Assembly: GCA_022709905.1 (NCBI GenBank)
Contig: JAKLHY010000017.1
Span: 45,537 to 109,536, forward strand
Source of the DNA: Verrucomicrobiota bacterium
GTDB taxonomy: Bacteria; Verrucomicrobiota; Verrucomicrobiia; Limisphaerales; UBA1319
Direction of reading: 5' to 3'
Length of the DNA: 64,000 nucleotides
The first letter of the stretch is position 1. Each line of letters starts with the position of its first letter. The notes beneath the pieces are model-generated. The model ran no database searches, was not told the origin of the DNA, and saw only the letters and a program-made list of their open reading frames with translations. Below, in pieces: positions 57,708-64,000 of this stretch. The position numbers were made by a program, and so were the translations under genes.

Positions 57708-58714
57708 GAAAAGTCAGCCAGCGCTCCAAAACGAAAACCGCGGGTGCTGATATGGAGCGGTTCCAGATGGAACATGGCCATGGCCCGCTCGTAAATGGCT
57801 GAGCCTGTGAGAATGACATCAGCCTTGTTTGAGGGAAGGCCAGGGGTGTTTTTCCGTTCAGCGAGCGATTGGCTCCAGAGTCTTTTTCGCAAGCCCAGGA
57901 GTTTCTTGTGGCTAAAAACCACTGACTCGATGCGTTGCCGGTCAAAAGCGCCCAGACCTTCGCTGATCGAGGCCAGCAGGCTGCAAGTGCCTCCTGTGCC
58001 CACGAGAACGACCTCCTCCAGGATGTCTTTTCTTAGAATGGGCAGAATCTGTGGCATAATCCGATGCTCCATGATCGGATCGAGCACTCGGCGAAGCAGT
58101 TCCCAATCCTCCGTCGTCGGAGGATCATGAGGAGGATGGGATTCCAGAAACCGGACCGTTCCGAGGCGAAAACTATGGCGATACAGCAAGCGGTTTTGCC
58201 GCCCATAAACAAACTGCGTGCTACCACCGCCCACTTCCAATAGCAGAAGGGATCGACCCGCGAAACGCGGATCCGATGCAATCCCCTGAAAGGCCCATTC
58301 CGCCTCCTGCTCGCCGCTGATCACTTCGGCGCTTAACTCCGAAGTCCGACGAATCGCTTCTAAAAGCTCGCTTTGGTTGACTGCGTCGCGCGCGGCGCTG
58401 GTGGCAACAACTCGAGTCCTCCTGACCGCCCAGGAGCGCGCTGAACGGGCATAATCCGCCACCACCCGGGCTGTTTCCTCGATGGCCTGAGTCGCCAGCC
58501 GATGTTCCGCGTAGAAACCACGTCCCAGCCGGGTTTGCTCGCTCTTTTCCAACAGAGGAATCACTTCCCCGTGCGATACATCGGCAACGAGGAGTTTGAC
58601 AGAGTTTGTGCCCACATCGATTACGGCGCAGCGCTGCCAGGAATCTCCCCGAAAAGGAACCTCGCAACACGGAGATCCTTCGTCGATTGGACCGTTGGAG
58701 CCTGCGATCGGCAC
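57704..58714 (-). CDS. Ppx/GppA family phosphatase
   Basis: Exopolyphosphatase or guanosine pentaphosphate phosphatase of the ASKHA fold. The 336-residue protein has [17 protein letters not shown] (about 30-46), [15 protein letters not shown], the catalytic EVISGEQEA and [11 protein letters not shown] (about 173-183) and GTGGTCS phosphate loops. It is the short one-domain-pair form without the C-terminal HD-like part of E. coli Ppx. An ATG start within the first 25 residues may be truer, as these are not conserved. 5 nt after the ROK kinase gene, so both are likely cotranscribed. Confidence 0.88.
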   Translation of the reverse strand: MPIAGSNGPIDEGSPCCEVPFRGDSWQRCAVIDVGTNSVKLLVADVSHGEVIPLLEKSEQTRLGRGFYAEHRLATQAIEETARVVADYARSARSWAVRRTRVVATSAARDAVNQSELLEAIRRTSELSAEVISGEQEAEWAFQGIASDPRFAGRSLLLLEVGGGSTQFVYGRQNRLLYRHSFRLGTVRFLESHPPHDPPTTEDWELLRRVLDPIMEHRIMPQILPILRKDILEEVVLVGTGGTCSLLASISEGLGAFDRQRIESVVFSHKKLLGLRKRLWSQSLAERKNTPGLPSNKADVILTGSAIYERAMAMFHLEPLHISTRGFRFGALADFS

Positions 58715-58719
58715 GCGGC

Positions 58720-59709
58720 TTATTCCTTGCGCGACATCTTCTTGGCCAGCACCGATGCCCCCACAATTCCCGCGTTGTCCCCGAGTTTGGAGGCGATGAT
58801 ATCGATCCCCTTGGCCGTTCCCGTCATGGCGTAGTCCTTCGCCGTTTCGACAATGATGGCCATCATTTCGTCTTCCAACGCCTCAATGACCCCTCCCCCC
58901 AAAACCACCACCTCTGGGTTGATGAGATTGATGATGTTCCCTACTGCAATGCCCGTGTATTCAGCCGCCTCCTCGATCACTCGCTCGACAAACTTGTCTC
59001 CCTTTTTGATCGCTTTGAGCAAATCGCCGCTCCGCAGATCCTCCAAATCCGATCCCAGCATGTCGGTCAGGATGGTCTTCTGTCCGTTTTTCACCGCCTG
59101 CTGGATACGGCGAAAAATGGCGGATCGGCTGGCCAACGCCTCAAAGCATCCCTGGTTCCCACAGGTGCACTTGGGGCCTCCCACCTCGAGAATCATGTGC
59201 CCCACTTCCCCCGCCGTGTGATTGAATCCCGAAAAAAGCTTCCCGTTCAGGATTAATCCTCCCCCGATTCCGGTCCCCAGGAAAAGCCCGACGACATGAC
59301 GCGGTTTCTCATGCAGTTCGAGTTCGTAGATCCCAAGGATGCAGATGTTGCAGTCGTTCTCAATATGAACGGGAACGCTCAACAATTTCTCCAGTTCTTT
59401 CTTGAGCGGGACGTTGTCCCAGCCCAGGTTTCCGGTGAACACTACCTTGCCTTCCTCGGGATCGACCGATCCGGGCGCTCCAATCCCAATGGCGCGAATC
59501 TGCTTCATCTGTAAATCGCATTCATCGACCGCATCCTTGACACAACGGGCAATGCGATCGATGACGGCTCCCGGGCCTCGATCGGCCTTGGTGCTGATCT
59601 TGGATTTAGCCAGGCACTTGTGCTGATGGTCAAAAACGCCGGCCAGGATTTTCGTCCCTCCCAGGTCAACCCCCACATACAGTTCTTTTTTATCGGTCGT
59701 GTCCGCCAT
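58720..59709 (-). CDS. ROK family sugar kinase (glucokinase-like)
   Basis: Phosphorylates glucose or another hexose with ATP. The 329 residues contain the ATP-binding GVDLGGTKILAG (about 13-24), GIGAPG, the sugar-binding GNLGWDNVPL and ENDCNI (catalytic Asp about 120), EVGHM and the zinc motif CTCGNQGCFEALAS (about 183-196), as in bacterial glucokinases. The C-terminal phosphate part reads EVVVLGGGV. No DNA-binding domain is fused, so it is an enzyme not a ROK repressor. A P-loop kinase gene is 44 nt upstream. Confidence 0.9.
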   Translation of the reverse strand: MADTTDKKELYVGVDLGGTKILAGVFDHQHKCLAKSKISTKADRGPGAVIDRIARCVKDAVDECDLQMKQIRAIGIGAPGSVDPEEGKVVFTGNLGWDNVPLKKELEKLLSVPVHIENDCNICILGIYELELHEKPRHVVGLFLGTGIGGGLILNGKLFSGFNHTAGEVGHMILEVGGPKCTCGNQGCFEALASRSAIFRRIQQAVKNGQKTILTDMLGSDLEDLRSGDLLKAIKKGDKFVERVIEEAAEYTGIAVGNIINLINPEVVVLGGGVIEALEDEMMAIIVETAKDYAMTGTAKGIDIIASKLGDNAGIVGASVLAKKMSRKE

Positions 59710-59753
59710 AGGAATTCTTGCCTTGTTTGGCCGTTTGAAGGGCCAAGGTCAGG

Positions 59754-60536
59754 TCATTTTCTGGTTAAAACCATTTCAATTTTATGGCGCAAGTCGGCGT
59801 TAACCGCTTCGGCCGAGCGATTGCCATCCACAATGGTAAAGCCATAAGTCGCCTGGAGCTTCTTAAACTGCTGGGCAATCAACATCTGATACTTCACAAA
59901 ACTGTCAAACCAATCCCTGGATAAACCGAGGTCAATCCCGCTCTCCCAATAGTCCAGAGCTTGGTTCTTGGCAAAATTCCTCTGAATCAGCTGTTCCGCA
60001 GATACATTCAGGTAAAACACGGCATCGGGAACGAGGGCGATGCCGTAAAGATTCCTCAGCCAGGCATCGTCCATGCCGCGCACCATATCCCGAGCCATCA
60101 AGGTATACACATACCGGTCTGCCAACACCATGAACCCCGCCCGCAGGGCGGGCACAATATTGTTTTCCAGCTGATCCGCAAAATCGGTCGCATAAAACAG
60201 ACTCATGGTGGTATGGCTCAGGATGTTGCCCTGCTTTGCGATTTCCAGTTCCTCACTCACCAGAGTCGAAAGCTTCAATCCCACCTGCAGTGTCGCATGC
60301 CCCGATCCTTCCAGCCATTCCACCAGCCGGGCAATCTGCGTGGAACGTCCCGAACCATCGGCCCCTTCCACAACAATGAGCTTCCCCGCCAGCTTTGTCG
60401 CGTCAAAGCCGGGCAGCCCGTGGCCATAAAAGGTCTTCGGCGTGTAAGAGGGAATTTGAATGCGGCGCTTGGCAAAGGGCTTCAGATGCCTTACAGGCAC
60501 ACTAGCTGGGAGGCCGTTTTTTTCGAGAGTGGACAT
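59754..60536 (-). CDS. thymidylate kinase-like P-loop protein, first of a pair
   Basis: A 260-residue NTPase of the thymidylate kinase fold. P-loop VEGADGSGRSTQ lies at about 56-67, where the usual GKST has become GRST; the DR(Y) motif ADRYVYTLMARDMVRG is at about 137-152. A 45-residue N-terminal extension precedes the kinase core. The lid arginines typical of Tmk are not plain. It follows the second paralogue by 17 nt, and both share FYATDFADQ/IHATDFADR and ARDxVRG motifs. Whether it is a dTMP kinase or another nucleotide or phosphate kinase is open. Confidence 0.72.
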   Translation of the reverse strand: MSTLEKNGLPASVPVRHLKPFAKRRIQIPSYTPKTFYGHGLPGFDATKLAGKLIVVEGADGSGRSTQIARLVEWLEGSGHATLQVGLKLSTLVSEELEIAKQGNILSHTTMSLFYATDFADQLENNIVPALRAGFMVLADRYVYTLMARDMVRGMDDAWLRNLYGIALVPDAVFYLNVSAEQLIQRNFAKNQALDYWESGIDLGLSRDWFDSFVKYQMLIAQQFKKLQATYGFTIVDGNRSAEAVNADLRHKIEMVLTRK

Positions 60537-60553
60537 GAGTGTTCCCTTACTGA

Positions 60554-61237
60554 TCAGGAGCCAGGCAACAGGAATGCTGAAAGATCAATTCGCGCCGCCA
60601 CCAACTGGCGCACGACCGACTGCTGGGCCTCAATCGGTTGATTGGCATCAATCTCCAAAAAACTGAACTCATTGCTCATGGACAGATACTGCTCCAGCAA
60701 CCGCCCCTGAAAGATGCGAAAGCTCTCATATGGATCGCTGGAAAGCTTCAGATCCATGCCGGCCTCAAAGTACTTTAACTGCGGCCGACCGTCCAAGATC
60801 CGTTGCAGGGATACCTCGAGGTCGGCGCGAAAGAAAAAGGTCAGGTCGGGCTTGGCGGCAAAGCTGTAGATTCCCCTCACCCATGCCGGCGGGCAGCCTC
60901 GGACAGTGTCGCGGGCAAACGCGGTAAATACATACCGGTCACAGAGCACGATATACCCCGCCTTCAGCAGAGGCACCAACTGGCGTTCGTAACGATCGGC
61001 AAAATCGGTGGCATGAATCAGGCTAAAGGTGGTGGGGGTGAGCAGCGCCTGCTTTTTCCCTTTTGACGTCGCGCTCTTAACCAAGGCGGATGAGTTCCAC
61101 TCGCTGAAGAAGACTTTCAACCCCTGGAGTTCCAGCCAGCGTTTCAGCAGGTAAATCTGAGTCGATTTGCCGGAACCATCCAGCCCCTCCACGGCAATCA
61201 GGCGGCCCGGAATCTTGAGTTGGGCAAAGGTCTTCAT
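60554..61237 (-). CDS. thymidylate kinase-like P-loop protein, second of a pair
   Basis: Start at ATG 61237 (227 residues, MKTFAQLKIPGRLIAVEGLDGSGKSTQ). It has an intact P-loop GLDGSGKSTQ, the IHATDFADRYERQ segment and DRYVFTAFARDTVRG. It lacks the extension of its neighbour and is nearer the usual Tmk length. Identity between the two is moderate, mostly in the nucleotide-binding motifs, so the duplication is old. A heterodimer is possible but not shown by sequence. Confidence 0.75.
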   Translation of the reverse strand: MKTFAQLKIPGRLIAVEGLDGSGKSTQIYLLKRWLELQGLKVFFSEWNSSALVKSATSKGKKQALLTPTTFSLIHATDFADRYERQLVPLLKAGYIVLCDRYVFTAFARDTVRGCPPAWVRGIYSFAAKPDLTFFFRADLEVSLQRILDGRPQLKYFEAGMDLKLSSDPYESFRIFQGRLLEQYLSMSNEFSFLEIDANQPIEAQQSVVRQLVAARIDLSAFLLPGS

Positions 61238-61304
61238 CGCGTTCAACTCTCATGGTAGAAACGCAGGAAGGCAAAAACAAACTTTTTCCAGGTAAAAAAG
61301 CGAA

Positions 61305-61334
61305 TTGACGTCATCCAGGAACACGGATTAGGAT
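61305..61334 (+). promoter_or_regulatory. candidate promoter of the aromatic leader and DAHP synthase
   Basis: TTGACG (61305-61310), an 18-nt spacer and TAGGAT (61329-61334). The -35 box is strong, the -10 fair. The expected start of transcription lies right at the leader ATG (61342), so the leader may be leaderless or an upstream promoter in the A-rich stretch near 61270-61300 may be used instead. Confidence 0.45.
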
Positions 61335-61341
61335 CTTTCCG

Positions 61342-61428
61342 ATGATTGGAAGCAGCCAAATCGCTCAGCGCTGGTATTGGGGCTTTTACTTTTTTGGGCC
61401 TGCAAGCCTGCGCGTACGGCTGCGTTGA
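61342..61428 (+). CDS. aromatic-amino-acid leader peptide
   Basis: A 28-codon open frame, too short for normal gene calling, lying between a promoter-like site and a terminator in front of DAHP synthase. Residues 11-18 are W-Y-W-G-F-Y-F-F: seven aromatics in eight, all three aromatic amino acids. This is the pattern of leader peptides in attenuators such as those of pheA and trp. An AGGA at 61330-61333 is 8 nt before the ATG, but overlaps the proposed -10 box. The stop TGA at 61426 lies 19 nt ahead of the terminator stem. The role is inferred from composition, position and the RNA structures. Confidence 0.82.
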   Translation: MIGSSQIAQRWYWGFYFFGPASLRVRLR

Positions 61429-61460
61429 GAAACACCTTTAATGCCGAAACCGCAGGTTGC
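61402..61460 (+). promoter_or_regulatory. antiterminator pairing of the attenuator
   Basis: GCAA-G-CCTGCG at 61402-61412, just after the aromatic codons, is complementary to CGCAGGTTGC at 61451-61460, which is most of the left arm and loop of the terminator: 10 bp with one bulged G. Ribosome stalling on the Trp/Tyr/Phe codons would free the first segment and break the terminator. GGCTT at 61381-61385 can also pair with AAGCC at 61404-61408, a possible protector helix. Confidence 0.72.
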
Positions 61461-61476
61461 CACCTGCGGTTTTTTT
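61448..61476 (+). terminator. rho-independent terminator (attenuator) before DAHP synthase
   Basis: AACCGCAGGT - TGCC - ACCTGCGGTT is a perfect 10-bp stem with a 4-nt loop, running into seven T residues. It lies between the leader peptide stop and the DAHP synthase ATG, 33 nt ahead of the gene. Since no other plus-strand gene is upstream (the kinase gene is on the minus strand), its natural role is to stop the leader transcript. Confidence 0.92.
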
Positions 61477-61508
61477 GTTTTTAACCCAAACAATAGAACA
61501 ACAATCGT

Positions 61509-62522
61509 ATGATCATTGTTTTAAAGCCCAAAATCAGTCGGCCCCAGGAAAACGCCGTCCTCAAGGAAATCAAGCGGCTCGGATACATTCCTCACATCAT
61601 GCGTGGAGTGGCCCGCACCGTCATCGGAGCCATCGGGGATGAACGCACTCATCAAAGCCTGGAAACCCTGACAGCCTGGCCTCAAGTCGAGACCGTCATG
61701 CCGGTGCAGAAACGCTACAAACTGGTCAGCCGGGAAGCGCATCCGTCCAATTCCGTGGTCCACGCTGGAAACGTGGCCATCGGCGGCAAGAAATTCCAGG
61801 TGATGGCGGGACCGTGCTCCGTCGAAAGCGAGAAACAGCTGATGTCAACCGCATTGGCTGTTCAGGCCGCCGGCGCCACTATATTACGCGGTGGAGCCTT
61901 CAAACCCCGCACATCGCCGTACGAATTCCAGGGGCTCGGAGAAAAAGGCCTGAAGCTCCTAGCCAAGGCACGCCGGGAAACGGGCATGCCCGTCATCACA
62001 GAACTGCTGTCCGAAGACCACGCCGAAATGGTGGCGGAATACGCCGATATCCTGCAAATTGGCACGCGCAACGCCCAGAATTTTCAACTGCTCATTGCGG
62101 CGGCCAAAACCGGCAAGCCGGTCCTCCTAAAGAGAGGCATGTCGATGCGCATCGAGGAATGGATGTTGGCCGGAGAATACGTCTTATCCAACGAAAACCC
62201 CAATCTGCTGTTCTGTGAACGCGGCATTCGCACCTTCGAAACTTACACCCGCAACACCCTGGATCTTTCAGCGATTCCGATCATTAAACTGGAATCGCAT
62301 TGTCCGGTGGTCGTCGATCCCAGCCAAGGCGCCGGACGCGCCGAACTGGTAAGTGCCATGTGCAAAGGCGCCGTGGCCATGGGCGCTGACGCCTTGCTCG
62401 TCGAGGTCCACCCCCATCCGGCCGACGCATGGAGCGATGGCGCCCAACAAGTCACTCCCGCAGCCTTTGCCCGTTTGATGACTGAACTCAAGCCGTTGAT
62501 CACAGCCGTCGGCCGAACCTAG
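61509..62522 (+). CDS. aroF: 3-deoxy-D-arabino-heptulosonate 7-phosphate (DAHP) synthase, type I-beta with regulatory domain
   Basis: First step of the shikimate pathway: condenses phosphoenolpyruvate and erythrose 4-phosphate. The 337-residue protein has the N-terminal ferredoxin-like regulatory domain (about 1-75) known in Thermotoga-type DAHP synthases, where it mediates feedback control, and the (beta/alpha)8 barrel (about 85-337). Motifs are VMAGPCSVES, GGAFKPRTSPYEFQG, QIGTRNAQNF, LLKRGMSMRIEEW and HCPVVVDPSQGAGR, with the metal-binding Cys/His/Glu/Asp set of the family. Control is likely by attenuation through the leader just upstream plus feedback. Gene symbol is by function, the paralogue name is arbitrary. 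Confidence 0.95.
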   Translation: MIIVLKPKISRPQENAVLKEIKRLGYIPHIMRGVARTVIGAIGDERTHQSLETLTAWPQVETVMPVQKRYKLVSREAHPSNSVVHAGNVAIGGKKFQVMAGPCSVESEKQLMSTALAVQAAGATILRGGAFKPRTSPYEFQGLGEKGLKLLAKARRETGMPVITELLSEDHAEMVAEYADILQIGTRNAQNFQLLIAAAKTGKPVLLKRGMSMRIEEWMLAGEYVLSNENPNLLFCERGIRTFETYTRNTLDLSAIPIIKLESHCPVVVDPSQGAGRAELVSAMCKGAVAMGADALLVEVHPHPADAWSDGAQQVTPAAFARLMTELKPLITAVGRT

Positions 62523-62605
62523 TGTGGTGCCTCTCAATTCGCTGGTGTTTCGTTGCGCCTCTTGCGGCGTTGCGGTGGCGGTCCCGGCCATCCGCCAACT
62601 GGCTC

Positions 62606-64000
62606 TTAGGGCTTGGACCCTAAACTATGTTCCGCAACGCCCGGATCACCGATGTTGTACGTTGTCCGAGGCTCGATTTGCAGGATGATCGACTTGCCCG
62701 CCCAATCGGCGGCTTTTCCTTTGGGAATTACTCTCAGAACCTGAGTTGTCGCCCCTCGAGGAAACACGAGATGCCCGCCTTTCGGCTGATACTGCCCCGG
62801 AAGCAGCCAATGATAATCCTTGCCATTCATCGCATTTCCCCTGAGCACGATCTGAATATCCAATTCTGAATCAGCAGCCCCCTGGCGATGGATGACAAAT
62901 CTCCCTGATTCAGCCCCGGTTGCAGCCTGCGCTGTCTTGACTGTGACCACCGGCAAGCCAGGTTTGGGCTCGGGCATCGCCACAAACTCGTGAATCGCAT
63001 GGAGCCTCCGGCCATCCTGCATTAAGGCTTCGGCTTCGACCCACTGTTTTCCCGGAATCCTTGGATTAAACTTGAAGATCGTTCCAACCCAAGGCTCCTG
63101 CCGTTCGCCTTCCCAAACGATCTGAGCCAGATCCAATCGTTCTGTGTTCCCAACGTCATTGGTCAAGGCGAAAGCGAGGGGTGCTGAACTGATCCGGCGA
63201 ATGCAGACCTGGTCCTTTTGGGGTTTCCACGGTTGATTTTTCAAACTCCCTTGTCCCATGAGCCAGCTTGAGACGGCCAGGGCGCGGGCCTGATCGACAA
63301 TGACGAATTCGGTCGAGGTATTAAAGGCGTCGCCCCACCGGTCATAATACGGATACGGATTGAGGGTCGCCCCGTCGCCCGGATACACCAGCGCCCCCAG
63401 TTCTTTCTGATACCGATCCACATACGCAAAGCCCCCCTGGATGTTCCCCTGCGGCAACCCCGAGGGCGGCAGCCCCCGGCGGTCGTTCTGCGCATACTGA
63501 TGCACCACCTCCCGCGCCCGCTTCCATCCGGCCCCGGTCACATAGCAGACGTTGACCGGATTACAGCCCCACTCGTAGTTCAAATTGCTCAACACCGCCT
63601 CCCGCCACTCCGCCCGAGCCTCCAGCTGATAGCCCACCACCAGGTCAAAGGCCCGCTCGCTGGAAAAATACCAGCCCGCGCTCCGAAAACGTTTGTCTTC
63701 CAGCGGAAAGCTGGTCCCATACGCGTTATCCCGCGCCCGTCGATACGCGTCGGAGGCCGCCGCCACCACCTCCGCTTCGCACCGCGCCCGATAATCCGGG
63801 TCCAGTTCTTCGGCCCCCAAACGCCCGGTCCGCGCCGCAAAGGCGTAGGTCCGCGCCGCGCACCCATACCCCTCGAACAACCGCCACCAGGTCCATCGCC
63901 GCGTCAGCCGATCGGCCGGATCATAATGCCCCTTCAGATCGGCCTCAAAACGCTTGTCCCCCGTGGCCGCATACAGCGCCGCCGCCGCCCACGCCAGCTC
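62606..64000 (-). CDS. glycoside hydrolase family 9 (endoglucanase-like), 5' end cut by window
   Basis: C-terminal 464 residues of a secreted-type GH9 enzyme, a cellulase family with an (alpha/alpha)6 barrel; the 5' end lies past the window edge. The barrel is seen as ELAWAAAALYAATGDKRF, then WGCNPVNVCYVTGAGW (the conserved LGxNPxxxSYVTGxG region, with a variant loop instead of PHHR), and FNTSTEFVIVDQARALAVSSWL with the probable acid Glu. After the barrel (visible residue about 275) a beta-rich domain with repeats like Calx-beta or Ig folds ends GAADSELDIQIVLRG and YNIGDPGVAEHSL. A later in-frame ATG at 63880 is not needed since the frame is open to the edge. Convergent with DAHP synthase. 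Confidence 0.82.
   Translation of the reverse strand, partial: ELAWAAAALYAATGDKRFEADLKGHYDPADRLTRRWTWWRLFEGYGCAARTYAFAARTGRLGAEELDPDYRARCEAEVVAAASDAYRRARDNAYGTSFPLEDKRFRSAGWYFSSERAFDLVVGYQLEARAEWREAVLSNLNYEWGCNPVNVCYVTGAGWKRAREVVHQYAQNDRRGLPPSGLPQGNIQGGFAYVDRYQKELGALVYPGDGATLNPYPYYDRWGDAFNTSTEFVIVDQARALAVSSWLMGQGSLKNQPWKPQKDQVCIRRISSAPLAFALTNDVGNTERLDLAQIVWEGERQEPWVGTIFKFNPRIPGKQWVEAEALMQDGRRLHAIHEFVAMPEPKPGLPVVTVKTAQAATGAESGRFVIHRQGAADSELDIQIVLRGNAMNGKDYHWLLPGQYQPKGGHLVFPRGATTQVLRVIPKGKAADWAGKSIILQIEPRTTYNIGDPGVAEHSLGSKP

Overview
The window looks like a chromosomal segment of a Gram-negative bacterium of the Planctomycetes-Verrucomicrobia-Chlamydiae group, most likely Verrucomicrobiota. This is an inference from moderately high G+C, long Ala/Lys-rich tails on several ribosomal proteins, the missing uL30 gene in the spc cluster, a histone H1-like tail, the Gfo/Idh/MocA-cupin-TIM barrel sugar genes, an LptF/LptG permease (outer membrane) and a family 9 glycoside hydrolase. 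No rRNA gene is present to settle it. No phage, insertion sequence or CRISPR array was found.

Layout. 1-4639 (minus): prs, rplY, pth, rpsF, ssb, rplI and the start of a TauE/SafE permease; rpsR is missing from its usual place. 4759-7653: a plus-strand dihydrouridine synthase facing a minus-strand MFS transporter with a large extra domain. 7786-38872 (minus): one co-oriented block of about 31 kb with the core translation and transcription genes, in transcription order tRNA-Thr, tuf, tRNA-Trp, tRNA-Ser, secE, nusG, rplK, rplA, rplJ, rplL, rpoB, rpoC, rpsL, rpsG, (terminator), fusA, the S10 cluster (rpsJ to rpsQ), the spc cluster (rplN to secY, no rpmD), map, infA, rpmJ, rpsM, rpsK, rpsD, rpoA, rplQ, then a strong terminator. 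39052-50124 (plus): clpP-clpX, a class I/II aminotransferase, an LptF/LptG permease, a cytoplasmic GAF-GAF histidine kinase, a divergent electron-transfer flavoprotein pair (etfB, etfA), serA and a SurA-like prolyl isomerase. 50726-51626 (minus): coaE and a double-domain CbiX-type chelatase.

51909-57707 (plus) is the accessory core: two nearly identical cupin genes, a TIM-barrel sugar isomerase-like gene with a histone H1-like tail, a decayed copy of an oxidoreductase, and the intact Gfo/Idh/MocA oxidoreductase. It reads as a tandemly duplicated sugar-conversion module of which one copy has partly decayed. 57704-61237 (minus) carries a Ppx/GppA phosphatase, a ROK sugar kinase and two adjacent thymidylate-kinase-like P-loop genes. 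61305-62522 (plus) holds DAHP synthase, the entry enzyme of aromatic amino acid synthesis, behind what looks like a complete ribosome-mediated attenuator: a 28-residue leader peptide with a W-Y-W-G-F-Y-F-F run, a matching antiterminator and a rho-independent terminator. A C-terminal part of a GH9 enzyme (minus) closes the window.

The most notable items are the aromatic attenuator in front of DAHP synthase, the H1-like peptide with its own ribosome binding site nested in the TIM-barrel gene, and the cupin/oxidoreductase duplication with its pseudogene.
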